Of a DNA stretch of 64,000 nt, positions 7,669 to 17,089 are shown piece after piece. The notes under the pieces are model-generated. The model was not told the DNA's origin. It searched no databases and saw only the letters and a list, made by a program, of their open reading frames with translations. The first letter of the stretch is position 1; each line of letters opens with the position of its first letter. A program made the translations under genes and the position numbers. The stretch is from Staphylococcus lutrae (GTDB lineage: Bacteria; Bacillota; Bacilli; Staphylococcales; Staphylococcaceae): NCBI RefSeq assembly GCF_002101335.1, contig NZ_CP020773.1:1798001-1862000 (forward strand). The letters are read 5' to 3'.

Positions 7669-10041
7669 GTGGCACTAAAAGTAAAAGATAATATATTAAG
7701 AGTTAATGAAGATAATATTCCAAAAGAATTAAAAGAAATTCCTAATTGGGTGCTTTGGTGTGCTAAATGGAATGAAAAACAACAGAATTATAGCAAGGTT
7801 CCTTATAATGATAAAGGTTATAGAGCAAGTTCTAATAATAAGAATACATGGACTGACTTTAATACGGCTTATATAGAATACGAGATGAATGAAAAATACA
7901 GTGGTATTGGTTTTGTTTTAAGTGGTGACAATGAATACATTTGCTTAGATATAGATAACGCTGTTAGCGACAACGGTGAAATACATTCAGATTTGGTTAA
8001 AACACTAAATAAAATGACGTACTGTGAAAAATCACCGAGTGGAACAGGTGTACACTGTTTCTTTAAAGGCAAGCTACCAAGCAATCGTAAGAAGAAACGT
8101 ACTGATTTAGATATTGAATTATATGATACGGCTAGATTTATGACGGTTACGGGCGAATCAATTGGACAAAGCGAAATAAGCGAAGATCAAACCATATTGA
8201 ATAATTTAGTTGAACAGTATTTTAAAGAAGAAGCCTCTTTTGAAGCAACTACGACAAATAACCATAATAGTGAAAGTCAACTTTCTGATGAGGAAGTTAT
8301 AAATATCATGCTTAAATCCAAGCAAAAGGATAAAATTAGTGACTTACTACAAGGAGATTACGAACAATATTTTGCAAGTCCTAGTGAAGCCGTACAAAGC
8401 TTATTACATTATTTAGCATTCTATACAGGAAAAAACAAAGCTCAAATGGAACGTATATTCTTAACTTATAACAATTTAACCGATAAATGGAATAGTAAGC
8501 GTGGCAATAGCACATGGGGAGAATTAGAGCTTGAAAAGGCTATTGCAAATCAAAAAGAAGTATATCAAAAAGGTATAAATGATTTTGAAGTAATATTAAG
8601 TGACAAAGAAAGTGTAAGAAAAATGTTAAGTAAAGTTGGGGATGATGAACGTTCATATATGGAAAAACTTTGGATAGAAGAGGGTGAGAAAGGCAGAAAA
8701 CCAACAGTTATAAGCCCTAATAGATGCGCTCATCTTTTGAAAGAAAACTTGAAATTTATTTTATTTGACCTTGAAGAAAATACAAAATTAGCCATGTATA
8801 GAGCTGAAGAAGGCATTTACACACAAAATGTTTCTTATATTAAACGAGTTATTTCGTGGTTAGAACCTAAACTTAACAGCAACAAAGCTGACGAAGTCAT
8901 CTATCACTTAAAGAATAGAGTCGATATAAAAAGTAAAACGAATTCGCCCGATTTAATACCTGTTAAAAATGGTGTGTTTAATCGTAAAACAAAACAACTA
9001 GAACCTTTTACACCTGAATATGTGTTTACCACTAAAATTAATACAGCTTATAAAACACAAAGTGGGGTGCCTGTAATAGAGGGTTGGAGTGTCGACAATT
9101 GGATTAATGAAATAGCTTGTAATGATCATGGTATTGATAAGTTGCTTTGGCAAGTTATTAATGATTCTTTAAATGGTAATTATACTCGCAAAAAAGCCAT
9201 ATTTTTAGTTGGTGATGGCAACAATGGTAAAGGGACATTTCAAGAATTAATAACACAGATTATAGGTGAAGAAAATATTGCAAGCCTAAAAGTGAACGAA
9301 TTTGATGAAAGATTTAAATTAAGTGTGTTAGAAGGAAAAACCGCTGTAATTGGTGATGATGTGCCAGTAGGTGTTTATATAGATGATTCTTCAAATTTCA
9401 AAAGTGTAGTTACTGGTGATCCAGTTCTTGTTGAATTTAAGAATCAGCCTTTATATAGAGCCACATTCAAATGCACGGTGATTCAATCAACAAATGGCAT
9501 GCCTAGCTTTAAAGATAAGACTTCAGGAACGTTAAGAAGATTGTTGATAGTTCCGTTTAATGCAAATTTCAATGGGCAATCTGAGAATTTCAATATAAAA
9601 GAGCAGTATGTTAAAAATCAAAAAGTATTAGAGTATGTGCTTTACAGAGCAATCAATATGGATTTTGATACTTTTGATGTCCCTGACGCATCGCACAAAA
9701 TGTTAGACCTTTATAAACAGGATAATGATCCAGTTTACGAATTTAAAATCAATGTATTTGATGAGTGGTTGTTAAGAAAAATACCAAAATACATTGTTTA
9801 CGGCTTCTATAAAGAGTTTTGTAAAAACAATGGATATTTTCCGATTTCAGAAAGGAAATTTCATAAGCAATTTAAGAGTTACCTCAGTGATGATTGGAAA
9901 ACTGACGGTAAAGGAAAAGTAACGTGGGATAGATTAATTGAGTCCACTGGTGACTTAGATCTTATGAATAATGGTATAGACTTCCCTGAAAAAAATAAAA
10001 CATATGCTTTATATGAAAACAATAATATTAAAGCTGTTTAG
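7669..10041 (+). CDS. Primase-helicase (P4/D5-type) replication protein
   Basis: The 790-residue protein begins at a GTG 7 nt after GGGAGG. The N-terminal 160 residues resemble the NrS-1 polymerase/prim-pol type fold (IPNWVLWCAKW, LDIDNAVS). The C-terminal half is a D5-like SF3 helicase with Walker A GDGNNGKGT and AVIGDDVP as B-like motif. It should melt the island origin and prime DNA synthesis. Iterons downstream (10044-10340) are its probable binding sites. Length is normal for PICI Pri-Rep proteins. Confidence 0.88.
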   Translation: MALKVKDNILRVNEDNIPKELKEIPNWVLWCAKWNEKQQNYSKVPYNDKGYRASSNNKNTWTDFNTAYIEYEMNEKYSGIGFVLSGDNEYICLDIDNAVSDNGEIHSDLVKTLNKMTYCEKSPSGTGVHCFFKGKLPSNRKKKRTDLDIELYDTARFMTVTGESIGQSEISEDQTILNNLVEQYFKEEASFEATTTNNHNSESQLSDEEVINIMLKSKQKDKISDLLQGDYEQYFASPSEAVQSLLHYLAFYTGKNKAQMERIFLTYNNLTDKWNSKRGNSTWGELELEKAIANQKEVYQKGINDFEVILSDKESVRKMLSKVGDDERSYMEKLWIEEGEKGRKPTVISPNRCAHLLKENLKFILFDLEENTKLAMYRAEEGIYTQNVSYIKRVISWLEPKLNSNKADEVIYHLKNRVDIKSKTNSPDLIPVKNGVFNRKTKQLEPFTPEYVFTTKINTAYKTQSGVPVIEGWSVDNWINEIACNDHGIDKLLWQVINDSLNGNYTRKKAIFLVGDGNNGKGTFQELITQIIGEENIASLKVNEFDERFKLSVLEGKTAVIGDDVPVGVYIDDSSNFKSVVTGDPVLVEFKNQPLYRATFKCTVIQSTNGMPSFKDKTSGTLRRLLIVPFNANFNGQSENFNIKEQYVKNQKVLEYVLYRAINMDFDTFDVPDASHKMLDLYKQDNDPVYEFKINVFDEWLLRKIPKYIVYGFYKEFCKNNGYFPISERKFHKQFKSYLSDDWKTDGKGKVTWDRLIESTGDLDLMNNGIDFPEKNKTYALYENNNIKAV

Positions 10042-10043
10042 TG

Positions 10044-10340
10044 GTTACCGAAGTTACCGAAGTTACCGAAAGTTACCGAAAATAAAAATTTCAGTAACCA
10101 CAATGGAGGGCGTCATGACAACGTTTGATAACAAAAAGTTACTGAGTTACTAGAAATATTCAACTTATTGCAAAAAAAATTAGGTTTGTATATGTGACTA
10201 TATAAAAAATAAATACTAAGTTCTAAAATTTCGGTAACTCGGTAACTTAAGTAGCATAATCCCCCGCTCTTACTGTGTTTTATGAGGTTACCGAAAATAA
10301 AAATTTCAGTAACTTTTGTACGAATTTCAGTAACTTTTAA
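10044..10340. other. Candidate replication origin with GTTACCGAA iterons
   Basis: Four GTTACCGAA units stand in tandem (10044, 10053, 10062, 10072). Inverted copies TTCGGTAAC/CTCGGTAAC lie at 10230-10247. A 27-bp unit starting GTTACCGAAAA occurs identically at 10072-10098 and 10287-10313, and further CAGTAAC half-sites follow. The segment between is AT-rich and has no gene. Position just after the helicase gene matches SaPI origins. Confidence 0.75.
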
Positions 10341-10356
10341 ATAATTGGAGGAAATT

Positions 10357-10698
10357 ATGAACAAGCATAAACTAAAAAAAGAAATATTAAATTATATCAA
10401 AAATCATAAAGAAACATCGTTTGTGGAAATTGAACGGATATTTGAAGAAAATGGCTTTGACTATAAAGGAGATGGCGCATATACAAGTGGTAATCATGAA
10501 AATGTGGTGTTTTGGCTTGGTTGGAATGAAGAGGCTTTTGACATAGTAGCAGAGCTAAAACATGATGGATTAATTGAAATGAATATTTGCCCACCTATGT
10601 ACTATCTTATTGATGGTAAGTCTTTAAATCTTCCGATTGTTAAAAGTAAAAATATAAAAACAGATCACTGGTTGCCCGTAGCGTTTACAGCTGTATAA
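10357..10698 (+). CDS. Conserved pathogenicity-island protein (113 aa)
   Basis: The 113-residue protein contains SFVEIERIFEENGFDYKG, VVFWLGWNEEAFDI and a C-terminal LPIVK...DHWLPVAF segment. I recognise these from SaPI genomes as a conserved island protein of unknown function downstream of the origin. The ATG at 10357 follows GGAGG. A winged-helix-like fold is plausible but unproven. Confidence 0.65.
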   Translation: MNKHKLKKEILNYIKNHKETSFVEIERIFEENGFDYKGDGAYTSGNHENVVFWLGWNEEAFDIVAELKHDGLIEMNICPPMYYLIDGKSLNLPIVKSKNIKTDHWLPVAFTAV

Positions 10699-10718
10699 CC
10701 TCAAACCCTTGCCACAAC

Positions 10719-10747
10719 TAGACTTACATACCCTAGTGTGGTATAAT
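10719..10747 (+). promoter_or_regulatory. Promoter of the head/packaging operon
   Basis: TAGACT (10719-10724), a 17-nt spacer and TATAAT (10742-10747) preceded by TGG form an extended -10 promoter. It starts the portal-to-terminase gene series. Confidence 0.6.
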
Positions 10748-10811
10748 TTAAGCAAATAAACCGAACGTATGTACTAAAAGGGAACAAACATTCTATAAAG
10801 TAGGTGAGAAA

Positions 10812-12011
10812 GTGCCGAAGTGGTTAAACAAGATGCTAGGACTTGAAACAATTGAGCGCAACACTGCACAACAATTTGAAATGCTTACGGGTGGCTTTAA
10901 GTCATTATCTCAATTTTCAGGTGACGCATATTCAAACGACATATATCGTAGTGCAGTTGATACAATCGCAAGACATATTGCGAAGTTATCAGGTAAGCAT
11001 GTAAACAATACGAAAGATTTTAATAACTATAAAATCAACAGAATCTTACAAAATAGACCTAATCCATATATGAGTGGTTATGACTTTTTGTATAAAGTAG
11101 CGACACAATACTACTTATTCAATAACGCATTTATTCTTGTGCAAAAGGACAATAAAGGTAACTTGAGAAATTTATACCCGTTAACACCGAGCAGTGTTGA
11201 ATATGTGGTTGATGATGTAGGTGAAATGTACCTTAAATTTTTATTCAACGATGGTGAGGTTATCCATTTTCATTTGTCAGAAATAGCCGTGTTGCGTCGT
11301 CACTTTAATTCTAATGAATTGCTAGGTGATAACAACGACGCGATCATGAATACATTACAACTTGCGTATACACAAAATGAGGGCATGACTGAGGCAATTA
11401 AGAACTCGGCTCAAATTAGAGGTATTCTGAAATATAATCAGGCATTGAGTCCTAGTAAGTTAAAAGAAGCAAAAGAAGAATTTACGAATAACTATCTGTC
11501 AATGGCAAATAACGGTGGTGTTGTTCCGTTAGACACGTCAATGGATTATCAGCAACTGAATATATCAGATGTTCAGGTGGATACGAACCAAATAAAAGTG
11601 ATTAAACAAAAGATATATGAGTATTTAGGAATCAATGAAGCTATTGTGACAGGTAGTTACGATGAGAACACATGGCAAGCATTTTTCGAGTCTGTGATTG
11701 AACCTTTCGCTATTCAATTGTCATCAGAACTGACTGAAAAGATTTTTACAGAACGTGAACAATCATTTAGTAATCGCATCATTTTTGAATCTTCAAAATT
11801 ACAGTATGCAAGTAATCAATCGAAATCAACCATTATCAAAGAATTGTTGCCACTCGGTTTACTAACCATAAATGAAGCCCGTGACTTAATGAATTTGCCT
11901 CATGTTGAAGATGGAGACGAGAGAATTCAAAGTCTAAACTACATTGAAAAAACACTAGCAAAGAATTATCAAATGGCAGATAAGGAGGTTAAAGCAGATG
12001 AAGGAAATTAG
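10812..12011 (+). CDS. HK97-type portal protein
   Basis: The 399-residue protein matches the HK97 portal family: an N-terminal segment with SAVDTIARHIAKL, a central TPSSVEYVVDD region and a helical C terminus. Twelve copies form the DNA channel at one vertex of the procapsid. The GTG start follows AGGTGAG. It overlaps the protease gene by 14 nt, giving the classic portal-protease-capsid order. Confidence 0.9.
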   Translation: MPKWLNKMLGLETIERNTAQQFEMLTGGFKSLSQFSGDAYSNDIYRSAVDTIARHIAKLSGKHVNNTKDFNNYKINRILQNRPNPYMSGYDFLYKVATQYYLFNNAFILVQKDNKGNLRNLYPLTPSSVEYVVDDVGEMYLKFLFNDGEVIHFHLSEIAVLRRHFNSNELLGDNNDAIMNTLQLAYTQNEGMTEAIKNSAQIRGILKYNQALSPSKLKEAKEEFTNNYLSMANNGGVVPLDTSMDYQQLNISDVQVDTNQIKVIKQKIYEYLGINEAIVTGSYDENTWQAFFESVIEPFAIQLSSELTEKIFTEREQSFSNRIIFESSKLQYASNQSKSTIIKELLPLGLLTINEARDLMNLPHVEDGDERIQSLNYIEKTLAKNYQMADKEVKADEGN

Positions 12012-12564
12012 AAGTGCAGAAATACAAACAGATTCCCAAAGTACCGAAATGGTACTCGAGGGAACAGCAATTGTTTTTAATAAACCTACTCAAATTAATA
12101 CGCCGACAGGTTCATATACCGAAATCATTAAACGTAATGCGTTAGATGGATTGAAGCTCAACGATACACGCTTATTAGTGTCACATGATATGAATCGCAT
12201 TCCATTAGCAAAGTCACCTAAGACAATGGATATATGGACTGATGATGTAGGTATGCATTTCCGTGCTACCTTACCAGATACGGAAGAAGCCCGCTCTGTT
12301 TATACGGCAGTAAAACGGGGCGACCTCTCAGGTATGAGTTTCGGCTTCACAGTATCAGACGGTAGTCAATATGATGTGAATACACGCACACGAACTATTA
12401 CCAAAATAGACAAAGTCCTTGAGTTTAGTGTTGTGAATTATCCCGCATATGCTGAGGCGAGTGTAGAGGCACGACAACAAATTCAAGAAGCAGAACTTAA
12501 ATATCAAGCAAGACAACAAGCCTTAATCGGTTTAAATAAATTACAATCAAAGGAGATTAAATAA
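11998..12564 (+). CDS. Prohead protease, HK97 family (S78)
   Basis: The 188-residue protein has the herpesvirus-assemblin/HK97 protease pattern: VSHDMNRIPLA with the catalytic His and LSGMSFGF with the catalytic Ser. It removes the delta domain of the capsid protein during maturation. It lies between portal and capsid genes, one nucleotide from the latter. Confidence 0.9.
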   Translation: MKEIRSAEIQTDSQSTEMVLEGTAIVFNKPTQINTPTGSYTEIIKRNALDGLKLNDTRLLVSHDMNRIPLAKSPKTMDIWTDDVGMHFRATLPDTEEARSVYTAVKRGDLSGMSFGFTVSDGSQYDVNTRTRTITKIDKVLEFSVVNYPAYAEASVEARQQIQEAELKYQARQQALIGLNKLQSKEIK

Positions 12565-12565
12565 A

Positions 12566-13795
12566 ATGTTTAATACAGTACAAGAAGCATTTAATCATTA
12601 TCGCAATGCATCTCTTGAAGATATTGAAACACGCGCTGGTGAAATTAGAGGCACAATCGAAAATGACCCAGAAGCAGACGTGACAAAGTTAAATATTGAA
12701 ATTGAAGGCTTAAATCAAGCTAAAGAAAATATTAAAGAAAAGGAGCAAGAACAAGTGGAAAATCGTTCATATAACCCTATTACAGGACAACAATTTAAAC
12801 AAAATAATGAAGTTCAAAATAATAATGTATTCGGTACAGAAGAATACCGATCAGCATTCTTCAAGAAAATGTTAGGACAAGAATTATCAGATGTGGAACA
12901 ACGTTCATTCAATCATGCAATGGATATTCAAAAATCAGAACACCGCGCAGATGAATTTACTTCATCTTCAAATGCATCAGCAGTCATCCCAGAGCAAACA
13001 TTAAACGAAGTCATTCGTCGTGCGCGTACACAAGGTGGCTTACTTGCAAATGTACGTTCATTCAATATGCCTACAAAAATCCGTATCCCAATTAGCACAC
13101 CACAAGAACGCGCTGAATGGCATACTGAGGGTGCTAAAGTAGAAGCAGACAAAGTAGTTACAACAGCGGTATCTTTTGAGGCGAATGAGATTATTAAAAT
13201 CTTTAGTATCTCAGTGAAAGCTAAAACGATGAGCATCTCAGCATTTGAATCATATCTTGTTGAAGAATTGACTAACTGCGTTGTAGAAGCGATCGAATAC
13301 GCATTGATTAATGGTACGGGTAACAATCAAGGTCAAGGTATCTTAACTGGTATTACATGGAATGATGAAAACAGCTTAGAGCTTACAGGCAAATATACTG
13401 ACTTCACAAAAGCGTTAGGAATGTTAAAGCGAGGCTATGCACAAAATGCAAAATTCGCTATGAGCAATGCAACGTTATATAACACAGTGTATGGCGTTCA
13501 AGATGGTAATAAACGTCCTATCTTTGTACAAGATGCGCAACGTGAGAATGTAGGATATATCTTCGGTAAGCCAGTCATTATTGACGACAATATCGAAGAC
13601 GGCACAATTCTATTAGGAGACTTTAACTATATCGGTTACAACTTACCGCAAGGCATCATGCTTGAATCTTCTCGTGAGTCTTCATTCCGTTCAGGCTTGA
13701 TTGACTATCGAGCAATGGCGGTCGCAGATACACGCGTTTTAGTTGATGATGCTTTCGTTAAGTTAACAAGTGCTTCATCTGATGTAGGAGCGTAA
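12566..13795 (+). CDS. Major capsid protein, HK97 fold
   Basis: The 409-residue protein has a charged coiled-coil N terminus (about 1-100, Glu/Lys/Gln rich) that acts as scaffold (delta domain). An HK97 shell domain follows, with SAVIPEQTLNEVI at its start and many Ala/Gly-rich strands. Presence of a private capsid gene is what separates cf-PICIs from classical SaPIs, which remodel the helper capsid. Confidence 0.92.
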   Translation: MFNTVQEAFNHYRNASLEDIETRAGEIRGTIENDPEADVTKLNIEIEGLNQAKENIKEKEQEQVENRSYNPITGQQFKQNNEVQNNNVFGTEEYRSAFFKKMLGQELSDVEQRSFNHAMDIQKSEHRADEFTSSSNASAVIPEQTLNEVIRRARTQGGLLANVRSFNMPTKIRIPISTPQERAEWHTEGAKVEADKVVTTAVSFEANEIIKIFSISVKAKTMSISAFESYLVEELTNCVVEAIEYALINGTGNNQGQGILTGITWNDENSLELTGKYTDFTKALGMLKRGYAQNAKFAMSNATLYNTVYGVQDGNKRPIFVQDAQRENVGYIFGKPVIIDDNIEDGTILLGDFNYIGYNLPQGIMLESSRESSFRSGLIDYRAMAVADTRVLVDDAFVKLTSASSDVGA

Positions 13796-13805
13796 TAAAT
13801 AACTA

Positions 13806-13835
13806 GGGCATCAGTTAATAGCTGGTGTCCTTTTT
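13806..13835 (+). terminator. Hairpin terminator after the capsid gene
   Basis: GGGCATCAG and CTGGTGTCC form a stem (with G-U pairs) followed by TTTTT. It probably lets capsid mRNA exceed downstream connector mRNA, a common phage device. Confidence 0.65.
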
Positions 13836-13853
13836 CATAAGGAAGTGAACTAT

Positions 13854-14135
13854 ATGATCATAACAATTGAAGATGCACGTAATGCTTTACGAATAGATGG
13901 TGATTACAATGACGATATTATCAAACCACTTATCGACGCGATACCTAACTACCTGTATATCACTACTGGTCGTGATTGGTTAGATGAACCAGTACAACCA
14001 TTAGCACAAACGACAGCTAAGTTTATATTGCAGTTGTGGTTTGACCCACAGACACAAGACAGTGAGCGTTTAAAGCGTACGATTGATAGTTTATTGGTAT
14101 CTTTAACTGCATTAGGTCGTGATTATAATGAGTAG
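13854..14135 (+). CDS. Head-tail connector protein (gp6-like)
   Basis: The 93-residue helical protein starts with ITIEDARNALRIDGDYND, the typical opening of HK97 gp6/phage_gp6 connector proteins that ring the portal. AAGGAAG is 8 nt before the ATG at 13854. It overlaps the HNH gene. Confidence 0.82.
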   Translation: MIITIEDARNALRIDGDYNDDIIKPLIDAIPNYLYITTGRDWLDEPVQPLAQTTAKFILQLWFDPQTQDSERLKRTIDSLLVSLTALGRDYNE

Positions 14136-14418
14136 GAGTATTCCAGCATCATTTTATAGAAGTAGCAAATGGGCTAAGTGTAAAAACAGCTATATGTCTA
14201 AACAGAATTATATTTGTGAAAGATGTGGTGGTTTAGCCTCTATTTGTCATCATAAAATATATTTAAATGCTGAGAATTATAAGAATCCATATGTATCATT
14301 GAACCACGACCATTTAGAAGCATTATGTCAGACGTGCCATAATCAGGAACATTTCGGGACACCAGCAATTGGGGAAGGATTACAATTCGATAAAGATGGA
14401 AATATAATAAAAGTATAA
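14128..14418 (+). CDS. HNH endonuclease of the packaging module
   Basis: The 96-residue protein has CERCG, CHHK, NHDHLEALC and CQTCHNQEH, a zinc-stabilised HNH fold. In HK97-type cos phages a separate HNH protein next to the terminase genes is needed for cos cleavage and packaging. The ATG at 14128 overlaps the connector gene by 8 nt. It implies that this island packages from its own cos site. Confidence 0.88.
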   Translation: MSRSIPASFYRSSKWAKCKNSYMSKQNYICERCGGLASICHHKIYLNAENYKNPYVSLNHDHLEALCQTCHNQEHFGTPAIGEGLQFDKDGNIIKV

Positions 14419-14554
14419 ATTAAATTAATTAATTACCCCCCCTATAATGTCGGAGGTAAAAGAGTGTCTGGGAAACGGTGCAGGGGCTTTCTTTTCCTCT
14501 ACCTGATATTTTCAACATTTAGGGGTGGCTAAAAAAAGATAGGAGAATATAAAA
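14419..14554. other. Candidate cos/packaging region
   Basis: The 136-nt gap between HNH and small terminase genes is non-coding. It holds a C7 tract, a GGAAACGG...GCAGGGGC GC-rich stretch and a TTTAGGGGTGG element. In related phages cos lies just upstream of terS. No exact cos sequence is recognised, so this is by position only. Confidence 0.4.
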
Positions 14555-14875
14555 ATGAAATATATCAATTTGGAAAAACTTAAAACATACATTGATAAAA
14601 ATGATATAGAAAACAAACATATAGCATACGATTTATTAGAAGAACTAACATTTATGAAAGAAACACTGGACGAACTAAAACGTACTGTACGTGAGCATGG
14701 TGCGACATACGTATTTACTCAAGGAGAACAATCCTACCTTAAAGAGAACCCAGCTATGAAGTCATACAATACAACTGTAACAAAGTATAACGCCACTTAT
14801 AAGCAATTATTGTCACTCCTGCCTCAACGTGTAGAAGAATCAGATACGTTTATGGACTTTGTGACCAATGGCTAA
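14555..14875 (+). CDS. terS: Terminase small subunit, P27 family
   Basis: The 106-residue helical protein ends with the ENPAMKSYNTTVTKYNATYKQ-like segment and LLP motif characteristic of P27-family small terminases. It recognises the packaging site. The stop overlaps the large-subunit start by 8 nt. Confidence 0.85.
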   Translation: MKYINLEKLKTYIDKNDIENKHIAYDLLEELTFMKETLDELKRTVREHGATYVFTQGEQSYLKENPAMKSYNTTVTKYNATYKQLLSLLPQRVEESDTFMDFVTNG

Positions 14876-16511
14876 CTACATTAAACAGTATTACCAAAAA
14901 ATTGAAAGTGGCGATATTGTAGCTTCAAAACGTGTACGTAAACAATATAAGAAGCTTTTAGATGACATGGAGCATCACGACAAATACATTTATGATGAAA
15001 CTAAAGCAGAACGCCCTATCGGTTTTATAGAGCGCTTCTGTCGTCATTCTAAAGGTGAGCTAGCGGGTAAGCCCCTAAAGTTAGATTTGTTTCAAAAAGC
15101 CTATATTTCGACGCTATTCGGCTTTGTCGATAAAGAAACAGGGTATCGACGTTATACCGAGTCCTTTTTCTTTGTTGGGCGTAAGAACGGTAAAACAACT
15201 ATGTTAAGCGCTATTGCATTATATATGATGATTGCAGACGGGGAAAGTGGTTCAGAAGTGTATTCAGTTGCATCGAAACGTGACCAAGCTAATATCTTAT
15301 TCGACCAAGCACATGAGATGATTGCACAGAGCCCTGATTTAAACAAAAATATCCGTAAGCGTAAAAGCGATTTATACTTTGCACATAATTTTAGTAAGAT
15401 GCAGTCTTTAGCTAAAAACTCCAATTCATTAGATGGATTGAATGCGCATCTTGTTGTGATTGACGAATTACATTCTATTCAAGACCGCAATTTATATGAA
15501 GTAATGAAACAATCCCAGTCAGCACGTACACAACCGTTATTGATTATGATTACAACGGCTGGAACACATAGAGGCACGATATTTGATGATTTATATGAGT
15601 ATGCTTGCAACGTGGTTGATGGTAAATTTGAAGATGATAACTTTTTGCCGATAATGTACGAGTTAGATCATAAAGCTGAATATAAAATACCTAAATGCTG
15701 GCAAAAGGCAAATCCTGCGTTAGGTGTGTCTAAAAAAGTGGAGGACTTAGAACGCAAAGTTGCACGTGCTAAAAACAATGTGAATGATTTAACGGGAATT
15801 TTAACTAAAGATTTTAATGTACGTGAAGTCACACATAGCGCATGGCTCACATTTGATGTGATTAATAACGAAGATACTTTTGATATACATGACTTCTCGG
15901 GTAGTTATGCGATAGGTGGTGCGGATTTAAGTATCACAACCGATTTGAGTTGCGCCACGTTATTATTCGTCGACCCTGAAACAGAAATACGTTATGTGCA
16001 TCAGATGTATTGGTTGCCTGAGGATAATCTGAGAAAGCGTGTAGACGAAGATAAAATACCTTATGACAAATGGCATGAGCAAGGATTACTTCGTTTGTGT
16101 AGGGGTAATACGATTGATTACAGCGACATCACTGATTGGTTCTTAGAAATGTTGAATGAGTATGATATCACGCCACTATGGATATACTACGACAATTATT
16201 CTGCCCGTTACTGGGTTGATGAGATGGAGGCAAACGGTTTTATAATGGTACGTACACCACAAGGGGCAAAGACATTAAGCTTACCTATGCAAAATATGGG
16301 TGCAGACCTTGAAAAACACAAAGTGAATTATAATAACAATCCTATATTAAAATGGTGCTTAACAAATACAGGTATTGAAACAGATCGTAACGGCAACATT
16401 GCACCTGTGAAAAACCAATCACCTAAACGCCGTATAGATGGCACGGCTTCATTATTAGATGCTTATGTTGGTTTGTTTGATAATTATGAACAGTTTTTAA
16501 GAGCTATGTGA
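14868..16511 (+). CDS. terL: Terminase large subunit
   Basis: The 547-residue packaging motor has Walker A VGRKNGKTT (about 104-112), Walker B HLVVIDELHS and motif III TTAGTHRG. The C-terminal RNase H-like nuclease region begins at GGADLSITTDLS. It drives DNA into the capsid through the portal. Length is usual for the HK97/P27-associated family. Confidence 0.92.
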   Translation: MANYIKQYYQKIESGDIVASKRVRKQYKKLLDDMEHHDKYIYDETKAERPIGFIERFCRHSKGELAGKPLKLDLFQKAYISTLFGFVDKETGYRRYTESFFFVGRKNGKTTMLSAIALYMMIADGESGSEVYSVASKRDQANILFDQAHEMIAQSPDLNKNIRKRKSDLYFAHNFSKMQSLAKNSNSLDGLNAHLVVIDELHSIQDRNLYEVMKQSQSARTQPLLIMITTAGTHRGTIFDDLYEYACNVVDGKFEDDNFLPIMYELDHKAEYKIPKCWQKANPALGVSKKVEDLERKVARAKNNVNDLTGILTKDFNVREVTHSAWLTFDVINNEDTFDIHDFSGSYAIGGADLSITTDLSCATLLFVDPETEIRYVHQMYWLPEDNLRKRVDEDKIPYDKWHEQGLLRLCRGNTIDYSDITDWFLEMLNEYDITPLWIYYDNYSARYWVDEMEANGFIMVRTPQGAKTLSLPMQNMGADLEKHKVNYNNNPILKWCLTNTGIETDRNGNIAPVKNQSPKRRIDGTASLLDAYVGLFDNYEQFLRAM

Positions 16512-16514
16512 TAG

Positions 16515-16632
16515 CTGGCAGAACGAATTATTCTGTTAGGGTAAGGACGTCGTGAAACACGACGGATGACAATCCCAAATTGAATAGTGTAAAAGTACAT
16601 GCTCGAAAAAGGGCGCGTACTATTATTCTAAA
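16515..16632. other. Structured non-coding segment after terL
   Basis: Three consecutive inverted repeats occur: CAGAA/TTCTG; a perfect CGTCGTG-AAA-CACGACG hairpin; and a long stem with outer AATAGT/ACTATT and inner GTACATGCTC/GGGCGCGTAC arms. There is no T-run as in a terminator and no ORF with a ribosome-binding site. It may be a structured RNA or protein-binding site. No known RNA family is recognised. Confidence 0.45.
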
Positions 16633-16683
16633 TTGACTAACAACAAATGGACAAAATTGTCTGCATGTAGAGGAGGTGTAACA

Positions 16684-16992
16684 ATGGCGTATCATTTTAA
16701 TAATAAAATTAAGATAGTTGAAAGAGTAAGCAGTGGACCAATGCCCGATAGCTACAAAGAAAAGTTAATTGCAAAACCTTGGTCGGATATAAAAACAATA
16801 CGTGGGAATGAGTTTATAGGTTCAGGACTTACAGCGTCAGAAATACCCGTGAGGTTTATTATAAGATATAGAGAGGGGATTACAGCAAGTCAACGTATCA
16901 AATGGAAAGATTTAGATTTCTATATTGAATCGGTTCAAAATGATAATGGATTGAATAGGACTTTAACAATATATGCAAAAGCGTATAAATAA
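16684..16992 (+). CDS. Head closure / head-tail adaptor protein
   Basis: The 102-residue beta-rich protein fits the phage head-closure (SPP1 gp16/HK97 gp7-like) family, with RGNEFIGSGLTASEIPVRF in the middle. The ATG at 16684 follows GAGGAGGTG. It is the last recognisable head gene; no tail gene follows, so the tail must come from elsewhere. Confidence 0.72.
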   Translation: MAYHFNNKIKIVERVSSGPMPDSYKEKLIAKPWSDIKTIRGNEFIGSGLTASEIPVRFIIRYREGITASQRIKWKDLDFYIESVQNDNGLNRTLTIYAKAYK

Positions 16993-17089
16993 GACGCTGA
17001 GAAACGCATTCAGATGCATTATAATTATGATTTGTGGGTAATGGGTAAGTTGAATGCAAATAAAACGTGATTATAAGGAGGTGATATAA

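Noticed and set aside
10042..10340. CRISPR array at the GTTACCGAA repeats
   Set aside because: Units are 9 bp, abutting, without spacers, and no cas gene is near; they are iterons.
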